Below are positions 16,305 to 25,106 of a DNA stretch of 64,000 nt, one piece after another. The stretch spans positions 1-64,000 of the forward strand of contig NZ_JBGFGN010000131.1 in the NCBI RefSeq assembly GCF_041224595.1. Reading direction: 5' to 3'. The notes below the pieces were generated by a model, which ran no database searches, was not told the DNA's origin, and worked only from the letters and a program-made list of their open reading frames with translations. Every line of letters begins with the position of its first letter. The first letter of the stretch is position 1. The stretch comes from Donghicola sp041224595. Lineage in GTDB: Bacteria; Pseudomonadota; Alphaproteobacteria; Rhodobacterales; Rhodobacteraceae. A program made the translations under genes and the position numbers.

Positions 16305-17264
16305 ATGAGCTTTCGCATCCAGCCCCAAGCGCCCGCCCGCCCGAACCGCTGCCAGTTGTTCGGACCCGGCTCGCGCCCCGCGATCTTTGAAAAAATGGCC
16401 GCCAGCGCCGCGGACGTGATCAACCTTGACCTCGAGGATTCGGTCGCCCCCAGCGACAAGGACAGCGCCCGCGAGAACATCATCAAGGCGATCAGCGACG
16501 TCGATTGGGGCAACAAGACCCTGTCCGTGCGGATCAATGGCCTCGACACCCCTTACTGGTACCGCGATGTGGTCGACCTGCTGGAAAAGGCAGGAGAGCG
16601 TCTGGACCAGATCATGATCCCCAAGGTCGGCTGTGCAGGTGACATCTATGCCGTCGACGCGCTGGTCACTGCGGTCGAAACCGCGATGGGCCGTACCAAG
16701 AAGATTAACTTCGAAGTGATCATCGAATCGGCCGCGGGCATCGCCCATGTCGAAGAGATCGCTGCGGCCTCGCCCCGTCTGGTAGCCATGAGCCTTGGCG
16801 CGGCGGACTTTGCGGCATCCATGGGCATGGCGACCACCGGCATCGGCGGCACGCAGGAAAACTACTACATGCTGCGCGAAGGTGCGAAGTACTGGTCGGA
16901 TCCGTGGCACTGGGCTCAGGCCGCTATCGTTGCCGCCTGCCGCACCCACGGCGTTCTGCCCGTGGACGGCCCGTTCGGCGATTTCAGCGACGACGAAGGC
17001 TTCCGCGCACAGGCGCTGCGTTCCGCGACCCTTGGCATGATTGGTAAATGGGCGATCCACCCCAAGCAGGTTGCCCTGGCGAACGAAGTCTTCACTCCCT
17101 CCGAAGCGGCTGTGACCGAAGCGCGCGAAATTTTGGCCGCGATGGAGGAGGCCAAAGCCAAAGGCGAAGGCGCGACCGTTTACAAAGGCCGTCTGGTGGA
17201 CATCGCATCGATCAAGCAAGCTGAAGTGATCGTGCGTCAGGCCGAGATGATCGCGAACAACTAA
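16305..17264 (+). CDS. mcl1: L-malyl-CoA / beta-methylmalyl-CoA lyase
   Basis: 319 residues of the CitE/HpcH-aldolase superfamily, closely resembling Rhodobacter Mcl1: start MSFRIQPQAPARPNRCQLFG, RPAIFEKMAASAADVINLDLEDSV segment, catalytic-site EVIIESAAGIAHVEEIA region and the GKWAIHPKQ element. It reversibly cleaves malyl-CoA and beta-methylmalyl-CoA to glyoxylate plus acetyl- or propionyl-CoA in the ethylmalonyl-CoA pathway. The clean start follows GAAAGG. It is single-gene, with a GC hairpin, a repeat copy and a terminator downstream. Confidence 0.93.
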   Translation: MSFRIQPQAPARPNRCQLFGPGSRPAIFEKMAASAADVINLDLEDSVAPSDKDSARENIIKAISDVDWGNKTLSVRINGLDTPYWYRDVVDLLEKAGERLDQIMIPKVGCAGDIYAVDALVTAVETAMGRTKKINFEVIIESAAGIAHVEEIAAASPRLVAMSLGAADFAASMGMATTGIGGTQENYYMLREGAKYWSDPWHWAQAAIVAACRTHGVLPVDGPFGDFSDDEGFRAQALRSATLGMIGKWAIHPKQVALANEVFTPSEAAVTEAREILAAMEEAKAKGEGATVYKGRLVDIASIKQAEVIVRQAEMIANN

Positions 17265-17295
17265 GGGACAACGGGGGCTCTGCCCCCGCACCCCC

Positions 17296-17319
17296 GGGGT
17301 ATTTGGACCAAGATGAAAG
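17296..17319 (+). repeat. Dispersed element, copy 4 (GGGGTATTTGGACCAAGATGAAAG)
   Basis: Variant form with GGACCAAGATG in the centre. It is preceded by a perfect GC hairpin, GGGGGC (17273-17278) with GCCCCC (17282-17287), and followed directly by the mcl1 terminator. Confidence 0.75.
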
Positions 17320-17345
17320 GGCTGCGGATGACGCAGCCCTTTTCG
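17316..17345. terminator. Bidirectional terminator mcl1 / GyrI-like gene
   Basis: AAAGGGCTGCG (17316-17326) pairs perfectly with CGCAGCCCTTT (17332-17342); T-rich sequence follows on both strands. It serves two convergent genes. Confidence 0.85.
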
Positions 17346-17346
17346 T

Positions 17347-17814
17347 CTATGCTGTGAGCGGTGCGCAGATCAGGGTTTTCAGGTCTGCAGGCGCAGTCGT
17401 CGTTGGGTCGTTCAGATAGACCTCGTAGGACGGACTGGGGGCATGTTGCCGGCCGGATTTTGGAAACCAGTCTCCCATTAGGTATTGATACACGGCGCGC
17501 AAGCCTTCGTAGGGACCAGTATAGAGCAGTTCGGCGTACGGTCCTGATTGTAAGTGCAGGCGTTCGAGCCCCTCTGGCGCCTCAAAATCTTCTGCGACTT
17601 GGAAACCGGCAAAGCTGCGGAGATCCGCGGGCGGAACGATGTCGGGGTTATCCCACGCAACGCCGACGACGCCTTGGATCTGCGGCCACAGGTTTTGCGC
17701 CGAGATGACCCCCACGACTTTCTGATAGACGGCACCCATCTCTTGATAGGGTCCGCGGTGATGACTGCCGATCAAAGTCAGCGCAGGTCTTTCGGTAATC
17801 TGGATGTCATACAT
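17347..17814 (-). CDS. GyrI-like small-molecule-binding protein
   Basis: 155 residues forming a single GyrI-like (AraC-type effector-binding, SOUL-like) domain: start MYDIQITERPALTLIGSHHRGPY, two SHS2 repeats, and the conserved GPYAELLYTGPYEGL. No DNA-binding domain is present, so it is a stand-alone effector-binding or sequestering protein, or a GyrI-like inhibitor. The start at 17812-17814 matches the family start; upstream in-frame residues look non-coding. It is divergent from accA. Confidence 0.85.
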   Translation of the reverse strand: MYDIQITERPALTLIGSHHRGPYQEMGAVYQKVVGVISAQNLWPQIQGVVGVAWDNPDIVPPADLRSFAGFQVAEDFEAPEGLERLHLQSGPYAELLYTGPYEGLRAVYQYLMGDWFPKSGRQHAPSPSYEVYLNDPTTTAPADLKTLICAPLTA

Positions 17815-17970
17815 AAAATTTCTCCGTAGAATGCTGTCCTCTCTTTGTGGACCATACGCCTGAAACGGGAACATGACGCTTAAAAATAAGGGCGAAGTCT
17901 CTGTTTGTGTCATCGCGATTGCATCTGCGGCAGACTGACGCCATATAGCGGTCAAGCAAAGGAGCGTTGG

Positions 17971-18933
17971 ATGACCCATTATCTCGACTTCGAAAAACCG
18001 CTAGCCGAAATCGAAGGCAAAGCCGAAGAGCTGCGCGCGATTGCCCGTCAAAGCGAAGAGATGGATGTCGAAGACGAAGCAAAAGCATTGGACCGCAAGG
18101 CCGATACGCTGCTGAAAGAGCTGTATTCGAACCTGACTCCCTGGCGGAAGTGCCAAGTCGCGCGGCACCCGAACCGCCCGCATTGTCAGGACTACATCGA
18201 CGCTCTGTTCACCGAATACACGCCGCTGGCGGGTGACCGGAACTTTGCCGATGATCACGCTGTCATGGGCGGCATGGCCCGTTTGAATGGCATCCCTGTG
18301 GTCGTGATTGGTCAAGAAAAGGGCCATGACACCAAGACCCGCATCGAGCGGAATTTTGGCATGGCCCGCCCCGAGGGCTACCGCAAGGCGATTCGCCTGA
18401 TGGAGCTGGCGCACAAATTCAACATGCCTGTCGTGACGCTGGTGGACACCCCCGGTGCCTACCCTGGCAAGGGCGCAGAAGAGCGCGGCCAATCCGAGGC
18501 CATCGCCCGCTCGACCGAGAAATGCCTACAAATCGGTGTGCCACTGGTGTCTGTCGTGATTGGCGAAGGTGGATCAGGCGGCGCAGTGGCCTTTGCGACC
18601 GCAGATCGCGTCGCGATGCTGGAGCACTCGGTTTACTCGGTCATTTCGCCCGAAGGGTGCGCCTCGATTCTTTGGAAAGACGCTGAAAAGATGCGCGAAG
18701 CGGCCGAAGCGCTTCGCCTGACGGCACAGGACCTGCACAAGCTGGGGATCTGTGATCGTATTATTTCCGAGCCGATGGGCGGCGCACACCGTGACCGTGA
18801 CCACACTCTGGCTTCGGTCGGCCGCATGATTGAACAGATGCTGGCAGATGTCTCTGACCTGAGCGCAAGCGAACTGGTCGCACAGCGGCGCAAGAAATTC
18901 CTGAACATGGGTTCCAAGGGGCTCGCAGCCTAA
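17971..18933 (+). CDS. accA: Acetyl-CoA carboxylase carboxyltransferase alpha subunit
   Basis: 320 residues, the standard AccA length. N-terminal YLDFEKPLAEIEGKAEEL helix, TPWRKCQVARHPNRPHC, then the crotonase core with oxyanion-hole segments (VDTPGAYPGKGAEERGQSEAIA and GEGGSGGA) and the ISPEGCASILWKD signature. With AccD it transfers CO2 from carboxybiotin to acetyl-CoA in fatty acid synthesis. AAAGGAG lies 7 bases before the ATG. Its stop codon is followed immediately by a repeat copy and then a terminator. Confidence 0.97.
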   Translation: MTHYLDFEKPLAEIEGKAEELRAIARQSEEMDVEDEAKALDRKADTLLKELYSNLTPWRKCQVARHPNRPHCQDYIDALFTEYTPLAGDRNFADDHAVMGGMARLNGIPVVVIGQEKGHDTKTRIERNFGMARPEGYRKAIRLMELAHKFNMPVVTLVDTPGAYPGKGAEERGQSEAIARSTEKCLQIGVPLVSVVIGEGGSGGAVAFATADRVAMLEHSVYSVISPEGCASILWKDAEKMREAAEALRLTAQDLHKLGICDRIISEPMGGAHRDRDHTLASVGRMIEQMLADVSDLSASELVAQRRKKFLNMGSKGLAA

Positions 18934-18956
18934 GCTTCTTTTTGCGAAAAATACTC
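18934..18956 (-). repeat. Dispersed element, copy 5, abutting the accA stop
   Basis: GCTTCTTTTTGCGAAAAATACTC on the plus strand starts at the base after the accA TAA. Confidence 0.8.
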
Positions 18957-18960
18957 AAAC

Positions 18961-18988
18961 AAAAGCGGAGACCTCGTCTCCGCTTTTT
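18961..18988. terminator. Bidirectional terminator accA / gntR
   Basis: AAAAGCGGAGAC (18961-18972) pairs perfectly with GTCTCCGCTTTT (18976-18987) around a CTC loop; poly-T on both strands. It ends both convergent genes. Confidence 0.92.
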
Positions 18989-18992
18989 GCGT

Positions 18993-19652
18993 TCAGCTGG
19001 CCAAAAGGCGCAGACCGTGCGTCACATCGGAACGAACAGCCAAACGCAGACCTGGCTCATCCCCCGCCTTGAGCGCAGCAATGATATGGCGATGATGGAT
19101 TGGCGGCTCAGTGCGGTTCAAGCGCCCATAGAGCGCCCTCATGGTCGGTCCGAGTTGAAGCCAAACAGTCTCTGTCATCGCGAGCATCGCGGGGGCCTGC
19201 GCGCGCAGATATAGAGTTCTGTGGAACTCGAGATTGGTCCGAATATAGCCCACAGCATCGTGTTTTTTGACACTCATACTGATGTTGGAATGAATGCTTT
19301 CCAATCGATCAATCAGCGCCATGTGGGCACGCGGCAAAGCACGTGATGCCAGCTCTACCTCTAGCAAGGCACGGAGCGCCGCCAACTCCTCAATTCGGTC
19401 GTTGGACAGTTCCGGAGTCGCCACTCGGCCTGACGCACTAAGGATCAATGCCCCTTCGGCCACCAACCTGCGCAGCGCTTCTCGCGCAGGCGTCATGGAC
19501 ACACCGAATTCTTTGCCAATCCCGCGCAGGGTCAGGGCTTCGCCCGGTCCCAATTCTCCGTGCATGATTCGGCTGCGCAACTTGCGATAGGTGCGATCAT
19601 GGGCCGCCATCGGCGTGCCCGACTCGGGCGCTTTTTGAGAGGACATCAACAT
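18993..19652 (-). CDS. GntR-family regulator (FCD/FadR type)
   Basis: 219 residues. The winged helix spans about 18-85 with TLRGIGKEFGVSMTPAREALRRL, the GntR recognition helix. An all-helical FCD ligand-binding domain follows (about 90-215), with metal-ligand-type residues in RTNLEFHRTLY and IIAALKAGD. FCD regulators respond to small carboxylates. The neighbouring accA is convergent and the metallopeptidase is 32 bp upstream on the same strand, so its target is not evident from context. A second ATG two codons inside is equally possible as start. Confidence 0.88.
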   Translation of the reverse strand: MLMSSQKAPESGTPMAAHDRTYRKLRSRIMHGELGPGEALTLRGIGKEFGVSMTPAREALRRLVAEGALILSASGRVATPELSNDRIEELAALRALLEVELASRALPRAHMALIDRLESIHSNISMSVKKHDAVGYIRTNLEFHRTLYLRAQAPAMLAMTETVWLQLGPTMRALYGRLNRTEPPIHHRHIIAALKAGDEPGLRLAVRSDVTHGLRLLAS

Positions 19653-19684
19653 GAATCAGGATGTGATCACAAATTCAGGGGAAA

Positions 19685-20377
19685 TCAATCTTCAAAACGA
19701 AAAGCATGTAGCTTTGCGCCATCGCGTCGCAGCCATTCTCTCTGTTTGGCACAAGGACCATAAATTCTTTCTACTGCCCCCCAAAAGGCTGGAGAATGGT
19801 CCATATGCTGCAAATGCGCGACCTCGTGAGCGGCGACATAATCCAGCACATCCGGTGGCGCCATGATAAGACGCCAAGAAAACATGAGCTTGCCATCGTG
19901 CGTGCAGGACCCCCAACGAGAGCGCGTGTCCTTTAGCAGGATTGCGCTATAGGCCCGGTCCAGACGGCCGGCATAATGGTGGGCCGCCTCGGCGAACCGA
20001 GACCGCGCGCGCTCGCGGAAAAAGCCCTTGAGCCGTGCTCCGGCGTTCTGCCCCGCTTTGGGCAAAGCAATTTCGTTGTCGGTCAAAATCACCCGCGCAC
20101 CTTCGGCAATGGTTATCCTGCGCGCACGGCCTTCGAAGGGCACAACAGAGCCTACAGCCACCCCTTGGACGGGTACGTGCTGCTCCAATTGACTGCGGAT
20201 CCAGCCTTCTTTTTCTCGGACAAATGCGAGCCCCTCCCGCTCTGGTGCAGAGGACGGCAAAGTCAGGGTAACGCGTCCGTCCAAACGCGAAACGCGCAGC
20301 GTAAATCGCTTGGCCCGCGCCGATCTTCGCAGAACGACGGGCACTGGGGGGTTGCCAGAAAGGATATGTTGTCCCAT
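19685..20377 (-). CDS. YgjP-like (M48-type) zinc metallopeptidase domain protein
   Basis: 230 residues. The C-terminal half carries the zinc motif HEVAHLQHMDHSPAFW (HExxH plus downstream His) preceded by TRSRWGSCTHDGKLMFSWRL, diagnostic of the YgjP/DUF45 family. The N-terminal half is the usual beta-rich region. Physiological substrate is unknown; family members are thought to be cytosolic. The start at 20375-20377 gives the usual family N-terminus; an in-frame upstream extension covers the next promoter region and is unlikely. Confidence 0.9.
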   Translation of the reverse strand: MGQHILSGNPPVPVVLRRSARAKRFTLRVSRLDGRVTLTLPSSAPEREGLAFVREKEGWIRSQLEQHVPVQGVAVGSVVPFEGRARRITIAEGARVILTDNEIALPKAGQNAGARLKGFFRERARSRFAEAAHHYAGRLDRAYSAILLKDTRSRWGSCTHDGKLMFSWRLIMAPPDVLDYVAAHEVAHLQHMDHSPAFWGAVERIYGPCAKQREWLRRDGAKLHAFRFED

Positions 20378-20481
20378 ATGCGCGCTCCAAGTGGTGTCTT
20401 TATTAGCCTTTGACACCCGTTCGACCTTATGGCAGGGGTCTTCGACCGCCTGCAAGCACCAGAAAGCGAAAGGGATCACCC

Positions 20482-20802
20482 ATGCCCAAAGAAGAATGGG
20501 GCGTCAAACGCGTATGCCCGACCACCGGCAAACGCTTCTACGACCTGAACAAGAATCCGATCGTCAGCCCCTACACCGGCGAGATCGTCAACATCGACAA
20601 CGGCAAGCGTAATTCCTTTGTCGCCGAAGATACCACCCGCAAGCTGAAGCCCAAAGCGGCCGAAGAAGAGGATGATGTCATCCTGGATGATGACGATTCT
20701 TCGGATGTGGAACTGGACGATGATCTGCTGGACGACGATGACGATGATAACGTCTCGCTCGACGAACTGGCTGACGTCGCAGCCGACAACGACGACAACT
20801 AA
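20482..20802 (+). CDS. TIGR02300 (FYDLN acid) family protein
   Basis: 106 residues. The first half, EEWGVKRVCPTTGKRFYDLN and then SPYTGEIV, is the TIGR02300 signature; a zinc-ribbon-like Cys is followed by a short conserved region. The second half is an extreme acidic tail, mainly Asp and Glu (about 60-106). Function is unknown; acidic tails of this kind are typical of the family. It lies 89 bp upstream of tRNA-Ala on the same strand. Confidence 0.92.
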   Translation: MPKEEWGVKRVCPTTGKRFYDLNKNPIVSPYTGEIVNIDNGKRNSFVAEDTTRKLKPKAAEEEDDVILDDDDSSDVELDDDLLDDDDDDNVSLDELADVAADNDDN

Positions 20803-20831
20803 AAAATTCGAACGGGGGATGTGTTTTGCGC

Positions 20832-20860
20832 TTGCACTCCCCCGCTCGCCTCTCTAATTA
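20832..20860 (+). promoter_or_regulatory. Predicted sigma-70 promoter of tRNA-Ala
   Basis: TTGCAC (20832-20837) and TAATTA (20855-20860) are separated by 17 bases and followed by a GC-rich discriminator (GCGCGG), typical of growth-rate-controlled stable RNA promoters. The tRNA starts 30 bases after the -10 box. Confidence 0.65.
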
Positions 20861-20890
20861 GCGCGGCACGCACCAGACGGTGCACCTGAT

Positions 20891-20966
<76 letters not shown>

Positions 20967-21408
20967 AACTTCCACCAAACATTCCGAATATAGTTGGCGC
21001 CGAATTGTTCGAGATGCGGCTAGCGGCGCCATTTGTCAATCGCACCCCTATCCATTCGAATAGGACTCTGTGATTTGCCAATTCACTCTCAAAAGTATCC
21101 TTCTATCCTAGGCCGTTTTTGCGCGGTTTTTTTTGCAAAATTCCCGCTTTGCACACCAACGCAACTAAAACGTTTGTCATTTTATTACACCACACCCTTT
21201 ACTATCACTGTTCCGTGCAAGGCGACCGCCCGTTAGTCTCCCGCGGCAAAACGCCAAGAAATCCTTTTGATACGTTTGCGACAAGTATTTCCGTCACGAC
21301 TCCACTGCAAAAAATAGTTTATTTATTCTGGAAATTTGTCATGATGGTTATTATTACATATTACCACTCACAACGAAGAACTCCGATAAATAGCGGATGG
21401 GAACTGAA
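20967..21408. other. AT-rich upstream region of the H-NS gene
   Basis: 442 bp without a convincing gene. It begins with a near-duplicate of the tRNA 3' junction (CCACCAAAC at 20961-20969 and again at 20972-20980) and becomes markedly AT-rich with runs of T and A towards 21350. This composition suits H-NS-type autoregulation of the gene that follows. Confidence 0.55.
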
Positions 21409-21723
21409 ATGGATATCGATCTGGACACGCTCGACCTCAGCGAGCTTAAGAAGCTTCAGAAAGACGTTGATAAGGCGATCAACGAATACCAGGATCGCCG
21501 TATGAGCGAAGCGCGCGCGAAATTGGAAGCAGAGGCACGCGCGATGGGCTTCTCGCTGGCGGAACTGTTGGATGGCAAAAAGAAGCCTACCGCTGCTAAA
21601 TCGCCGCCCCGATATCGTCACCCCGACGATGCGACAATTACCTGGACTGGCCGCGGCCGCAAACCTGCTTGGGTGCTAGAGCACATCGAAGCGGGGAAGC
21701 CGATGGAAGAACTGGAAATCTGA
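21409..21723 (+). CDS. H-NS/HvrA-family nucleoid protein
   Basis: 104 residues. An N-terminal charged helical oligomerisation region (about 5-48), a linker and a C-terminal DNA-binding segment YRHPDDATITWTGRGRKPAWV (about 69-89), the HvrA/H-NS signature with the TWTGRGRKP AT-hook-like loop. It binds AT-rich DNA in the minor groove and shapes or silences genes. ATG at 21409 is preceded by GGGAA; an ATG at 21397 would add four residues. The gene stands alone between an AT-rich region and a strong terminator. Confidence 0.92.
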   Translation: MDIDLDTLDLSELKKLQKDVDKAINEYQDRRMSEARAKLEAEARAMGFSLAELLDGKKKPTAAKSPPRYRHPDDATITWTGRGRKPAWVLEHIEAGKPMEELEI

Positions 21724-21752
21724 TAAAAGGCGCCGCAAGGCGCCTTTTATAA
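21723..21752 (+). terminator. Terminator of the H-NS gene
   Basis: ATAAAAGGCGCC (21723-21734) pairs with GGCGCCTTTTAT (21739-21750) around a GCAA tetraloop, with T-rich sequence after. It overlaps the stop codon region. Confidence 0.9.
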
Positions 21753-21755
21753 TTT

Positions 21756-23015
21756 TCGACCTACCGTGAAGCCAGTAGAACGACCAAATCGCAGAGCCGC
21801 TGTCGCGACGACTGAGGCACCAGCGGAGGTCTCAAAGCAAATGACCAGCCATCTCGGCTATCAGAGCTACAGAGCTCATCAGAGCGCCTGTGGCAGCCAT
21901 ATTGGTTCTAATCTAGTGGCGGCTGTTTGAACCAACACGGCTGTCAGACAAACTGTTTACACCTTTGTGAATTGCCGGCGATTACGTCCGATTCTGTATC
22001 AAGTGTTCAAGTCAGCAACAGTCGCGGCGCCTTAAACACAAAGCGAGATAAGCAAACCACAGCACAGCTGAGTGCTAATTCATAGATCGCTAAGGCCAGA
22101 ATATCATCAAGCAAAAGGGCTAAAACCTCCAACCGATAGCCAAGCGTAAAACCAGTTGAGTTCACCTATGTCACTGGAGCAGAATGACAGCCCCCTATCT
22201 GGCGCAATTGAAAGCGTTATAGTCTCCTGAGGCCTTCCAAAAAGGAATGGCTAAAGCGACACTGAATACAGCCGCCTCCAACGTTGTGGCTGCCAAATAG
22301 GCCATAGCGCGCTCCAAAGAGACTGTAGCAATTGCGCTGCTCTTTAAAGGGCATTTAAAATGAGAAAATCAATCTCTGAGGAACATCTACCCACCTCAAG
22401 GGCGGTCGTTGCGGCGTGCACAAACCGCAATGCCGCAGCGTCACTTATCCCAATGGGCGCTGATTTTTTCGCGTGTTTTTGCAACTCACTATACTTCAGA
22501 AAGTGATCTTTAGAGCCAAGAACGCAGCTTGACTCTCTGAGCGACGCACAAACCAAGACCGACCGACGAAACCGCGCACAAGGGTTCTTTCTGAAACTAT
22601 TCGGGTGATAGGTGAATGAAATAAAACCACTTTGACCCAATCTTTGAATAGGCTCATAGGGTCGAATTATTCTGCACCGCAGAAAGCGACCGCGCTTACT
22701 TTTTGATGCTGCACTAAGGACTGATAATAGATCCGCACGCAATATTCTTCGCATAGCTCGCAGCCTGAGTTTGTGCGAGCAGAGCCTGAAACGGTACTGC
22801 TTTCTCGGACTCAGAAGCTTCACACAGTGGATCTGCACTCGACATCTTGCTGACAGCAATAGCCGCTCTGTTGCCTTCCAACGGGCGCGCACGGATCAAG
22901 ATCAGCTCGCTGGAGTCATTGGATCCGAAGATGCGACGGTTTCCAGTCGTGCGGCCGCGAACCTACGTCGCGTCGGTCGAGCGAAACGCGATCTGCCACC
23001 GCGCAACTTTCGGGC
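21756..23015. other. 1.3-kb interval with no supported gene
   Basis: No frame on either strand has convincing codon use, start signals or recognisable protein sequence. The longest open frame (minus, 22344-22892) is rich in Arg, Ser and Cys and has no ribosome site. The base composition is lower in GC than the surroundings. Short in-frame scraps such as MAKATLNTAASNVVAAK near 22245 look like decayed coding sequence. It could be a degraded gene remnant, a long regulatory region or a noncoding RNA locus; I see no rnpB, tmRNA or 6S landmarks. Confidence 0.5.
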
Positions 23016-23019
23016 AGGC

Positions 23020-23511
23020 TCAGGCTTCCTTGCCATTTCCGGCGCAAGTCGGACAGGTCCCCAGAACCTCGATGTTCACCCGTTCAACAGAAAAATCGTG
23101 CTGAACAGCGGCCTTTTCGACGGCCGTTCTCACCGGATCGGCCGGTGCCTCGGCCACGGCTTCGCAAGATTGGCAAATCAGAAAAAGTGGGCTGTGGGCT
23201 TCACCGGGATGCATACAAGCTGCAAAGGCATTCAATCGGTTAATCCGATGAGCGAGCCCATGTTCAACCAGAAACTCCAGAGCCCTATAGGCCACAGGTG
23301 GCTGGTTCCCAAAGCCGTCCGCGGCAAGGCGATCCAAGACCTCATATGCCCCCATCGCCCGATGCTCGGAAACCAAGATTTCGAGAGTCCGGCGCCGCAC
23401 AGGCGTCAGGCGCAAGCCCTCTTGGCGGACCAGCCCTTCGGCATGATGCAGGACATCATGCGTGCAGGTCTCATGATTGTGGTCGTGGAATGCGGGCGAG
23501 TGATCAGACAT
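23020..23511 (-). CDS. zur: Fur-family regulator, Zur type
   Basis: 163 residues. His-rich N-terminus (HDHNHETCTH), a winged helix (about 20-90; GLRLTPVRRRTLEIL and AYEVLDRL are typical), and a C-terminal dimer domain with two CxxC pairs, CQSC (113-116) and CPTC (153-156), for structural zinc. Together these favour the zinc-sensing Zur branch over Fur or Mur. The start at 23511 is just downstream of a candidate operator. The zinc transporter genes often found beside zur are absent here. Confidence 0.85.
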   Translation of the reverse strand: MSDHSPAFHDHNHETCTHDVLHHAEGLVRQEGLRLTPVRRRTLEILVSEHRAMGAYEVLDRLAADGFGNQPPVAYRALEFLVEHGLAHRINRLNAFAACMHPGEAHSPLFLICQSCEAVAEAPADPVRTAVEKAAVQHDFSVERVNIEVLGTCPTCAGNGKEA

Positions 23512-23526
23512 TCTCGGACACCTAAC

Positions 23527-23539
23527 GTTATATTGTAGC
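23527..23539. promoter_or_regulatory. Candidate Zur operator
   Basis: GTTATATTGTAGC sits 16 bases before the zur ATG and is an imperfect palindrome resembling AT-rich Zur sites (GTTATA...TATAAC). Autoregulation is plausible but the right half-site has two mismatches. Confidence 0.35.
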
Positions 23540-23879
23540 AACTCAGTATATGGAAACCACGCCCGATCTCAAGGATCGCCTGAGCGTAACCGAGTCCCAC
23601 TGCCGCGCTGCGCTTTACCGGAACAGCTTAGTCTAATTCATATCCGAGTATGATAGCACCCACACAGGGTACGCCAATCTGGGGATCACCCTCCGGCATG
23701 GTCAAATCCAAGCGACGCCAAGGGCGCAAAAGCCCGCTTTGCAGAACCGCAGTTCTCCGCGGCATTGGCCGAATAGAATACCGATGAGTATGGCCTATTG
23801 GTGGGCATCCGCGACCGGATGGGATCAGAAGTCGCGCTGCCGCACCAAAGGCAACCGCAATCGCCACCAGAACAGAGGG
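23540..23879. other. Intergenic stretch between zur and puuD
   Basis: About 340 bp. A GTG-initiated open frame on the minus strand (23628-23867, 79 codons) begins 12 bases after the puuD stop but has no ribosome site, no recognisable motif and odd composition, so I do not call it a gene. The zur promoter lies at the left end. Confidence 0.45.
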
Positions 23880-25106
23880 TTAACCGTTGGTCGCGGCCTC
23901 GTACCATTTCACGATGGCCGCGCGCTCTTCCTCCTCGATGTAGGACAGGTTTGCAGGCGGCATGGCGTGGCTCAGGCCCGCTTGCAAATACACGGCGCGG
24001 GCGTTGCGGATGATCTCTGCTTCGGTGTCCAGCCGCACGCCTTTGGGGGCCCAAAGGACGCCCTCGTAAAAGGGCTCTGCAGCGTGGCACATGGAACACC
24101 GCCCCATCACGATATCATGCACGTCATCCCAGCCGTCGGCCTGCGCGAACTGCACCAGTCCCGCCTGAACTTCTTGCTCGGCCTCATCGGCACGGAACAT
24201 GGGCGCGGTGGACAACCACATGATGATGATGAACAGGATCGCCGTCACAGACCACGTCCAATAAGGCGTCCCTTTGCGGGCGTGCATCGTGTTGAAGAAG
24301 TGGCGGATCGTGACACCCATCAGGAACACGAGGCTGGCGATGATCCACGTATACTCGGTCGCGAATGCAAGCGGGTAGTGGTTCGACAGCATCAGGAACA
24401 ACACCGGCAACGTCAGATAATTGTTATGAGTGCTGCGCTGCTTGGCGATCTTGCCGTATTTTGCATCGGGGATACGGCCTGCAATCAGGTCGGCCACCAC
24501 GATCCGTTGGTTCGGCATGATGATAAAGAACACGTTCCCCGACATGATCGTCGCCGTGAACGCCCCCAGATGCAGCATGGCCGCGCGGCCGGTGAAGACC
24601 TGCGTGTAGAACCACGCCATCCCCACCAGAATGACGAACAGCAGAACCATCAGGCGAGTATTGTTGTCGCCAAACTTGGTCTTGCAGATGCGGTCGTAGG
24701 CCAGCCATCCAAAGCCCAAAGAGCCCATAGAAATCAGGATCGCCTGCCACGGCGCAAGGTCCGCGATGTTCGGGTCGATCAGGTAGAATTCCGCGCCCAG
24801 ATAGTAGACCAGCGCCAGCATGGCGAAACCGGACAGCCAGGTCGCGTAGCTCTCCCACTTGAACCAGATCAGGTCGCCGGGCATCTGGTCGGGGGCCACA
24901 AGGTACTTCTGAATGTGGTAAAAACCGCCCCCGTGAACCTGCCATTCCTCGCCGTCTGCGCCGCTGGCCAGATTGCGGTCACGGTGCAAGCCAAGGTCCA
25001 GCGCGATGAAATAGAACGACGATCCGATCCACGCGATCGCGGTGATCACATGCAGCCAGCGAACGGCAAATTCCAACCACGCGCCCATAGCGGCGAGATC
25101 ATACAT
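23880..25106 (-). CDS. puuD: Urate oxidase, PuuD type (membrane domain plus cytochrome c)
   Basis: 408 residues. The N-terminal part contains about eight membrane helices of the PuuD/urate oxidase N-terminal family, starting AAMGAWLEFAVRWLHVITAIAWIGSSFY. A C-terminal cytochrome c domain has CSMCH at 337-341 and a probable axial Met near 382 (GLSHAMPPA). It oxidises urate to 5-hydroxyisourate, passing electrons to the respiratory chain. The start at 25104-25106 fits the family. It is divergent from the LysR gene and heads the urate cluster. Confidence 0.93.
   Translation of the reverse strand: MYDLAAMGAWLEFAVRWLHVITAIAWIGSSFYFIALDLGLHRDRNLASGADGEEWQVHGGGFYHIQKYLVAPDQMPGDLIWFKWESYATWLSGFAMLALVYYLGAEFYLIDPNIADLAPWQAILISMGSLGFGWLAYDRICKTKFGDNNTRLMVLLFVILVGMAWFYTQVFTGRAAMLHLGAFTATIMSGNVFFIIMPNQRIVVADLIAGRIPDAKYGKIAKQRSTHNNYLTLPVLFLMLSNHYPLAFATEYTWIIASLVFLMGVTIRHFFNTMHARKGTPYWTWSVTAILFIIIMWLSTAPMFRADEAEQEVQAGLVQFAQADGWDDVHDIVMGRCSMCHAAEPFYEGVLWAPKGVRLDTEAEIIRNARAVYLQAGLSHAMPPANLSYIEEEERAAIVKWYEAATNG

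Noticed and set aside
22344..22892. 182-codon open frame on the minus strand in the gene-free interval
   Set aside because: No ribosome site, Arg/Ser/Cys-rich composition unlike neighbouring genes, no motif; probably chance.
21724..23019. Search for rnpB, tmRNA, 6S or SRP RNA in the gene-free interval
   Set aside because: None of the landmark sequences of these RNAs was seen.
23628..23867. 79-codon GTG frame after puuD
   Set aside because: No ribosome site and no recognisable sequence; reading frame can arise by chance in GC-rich DNA.
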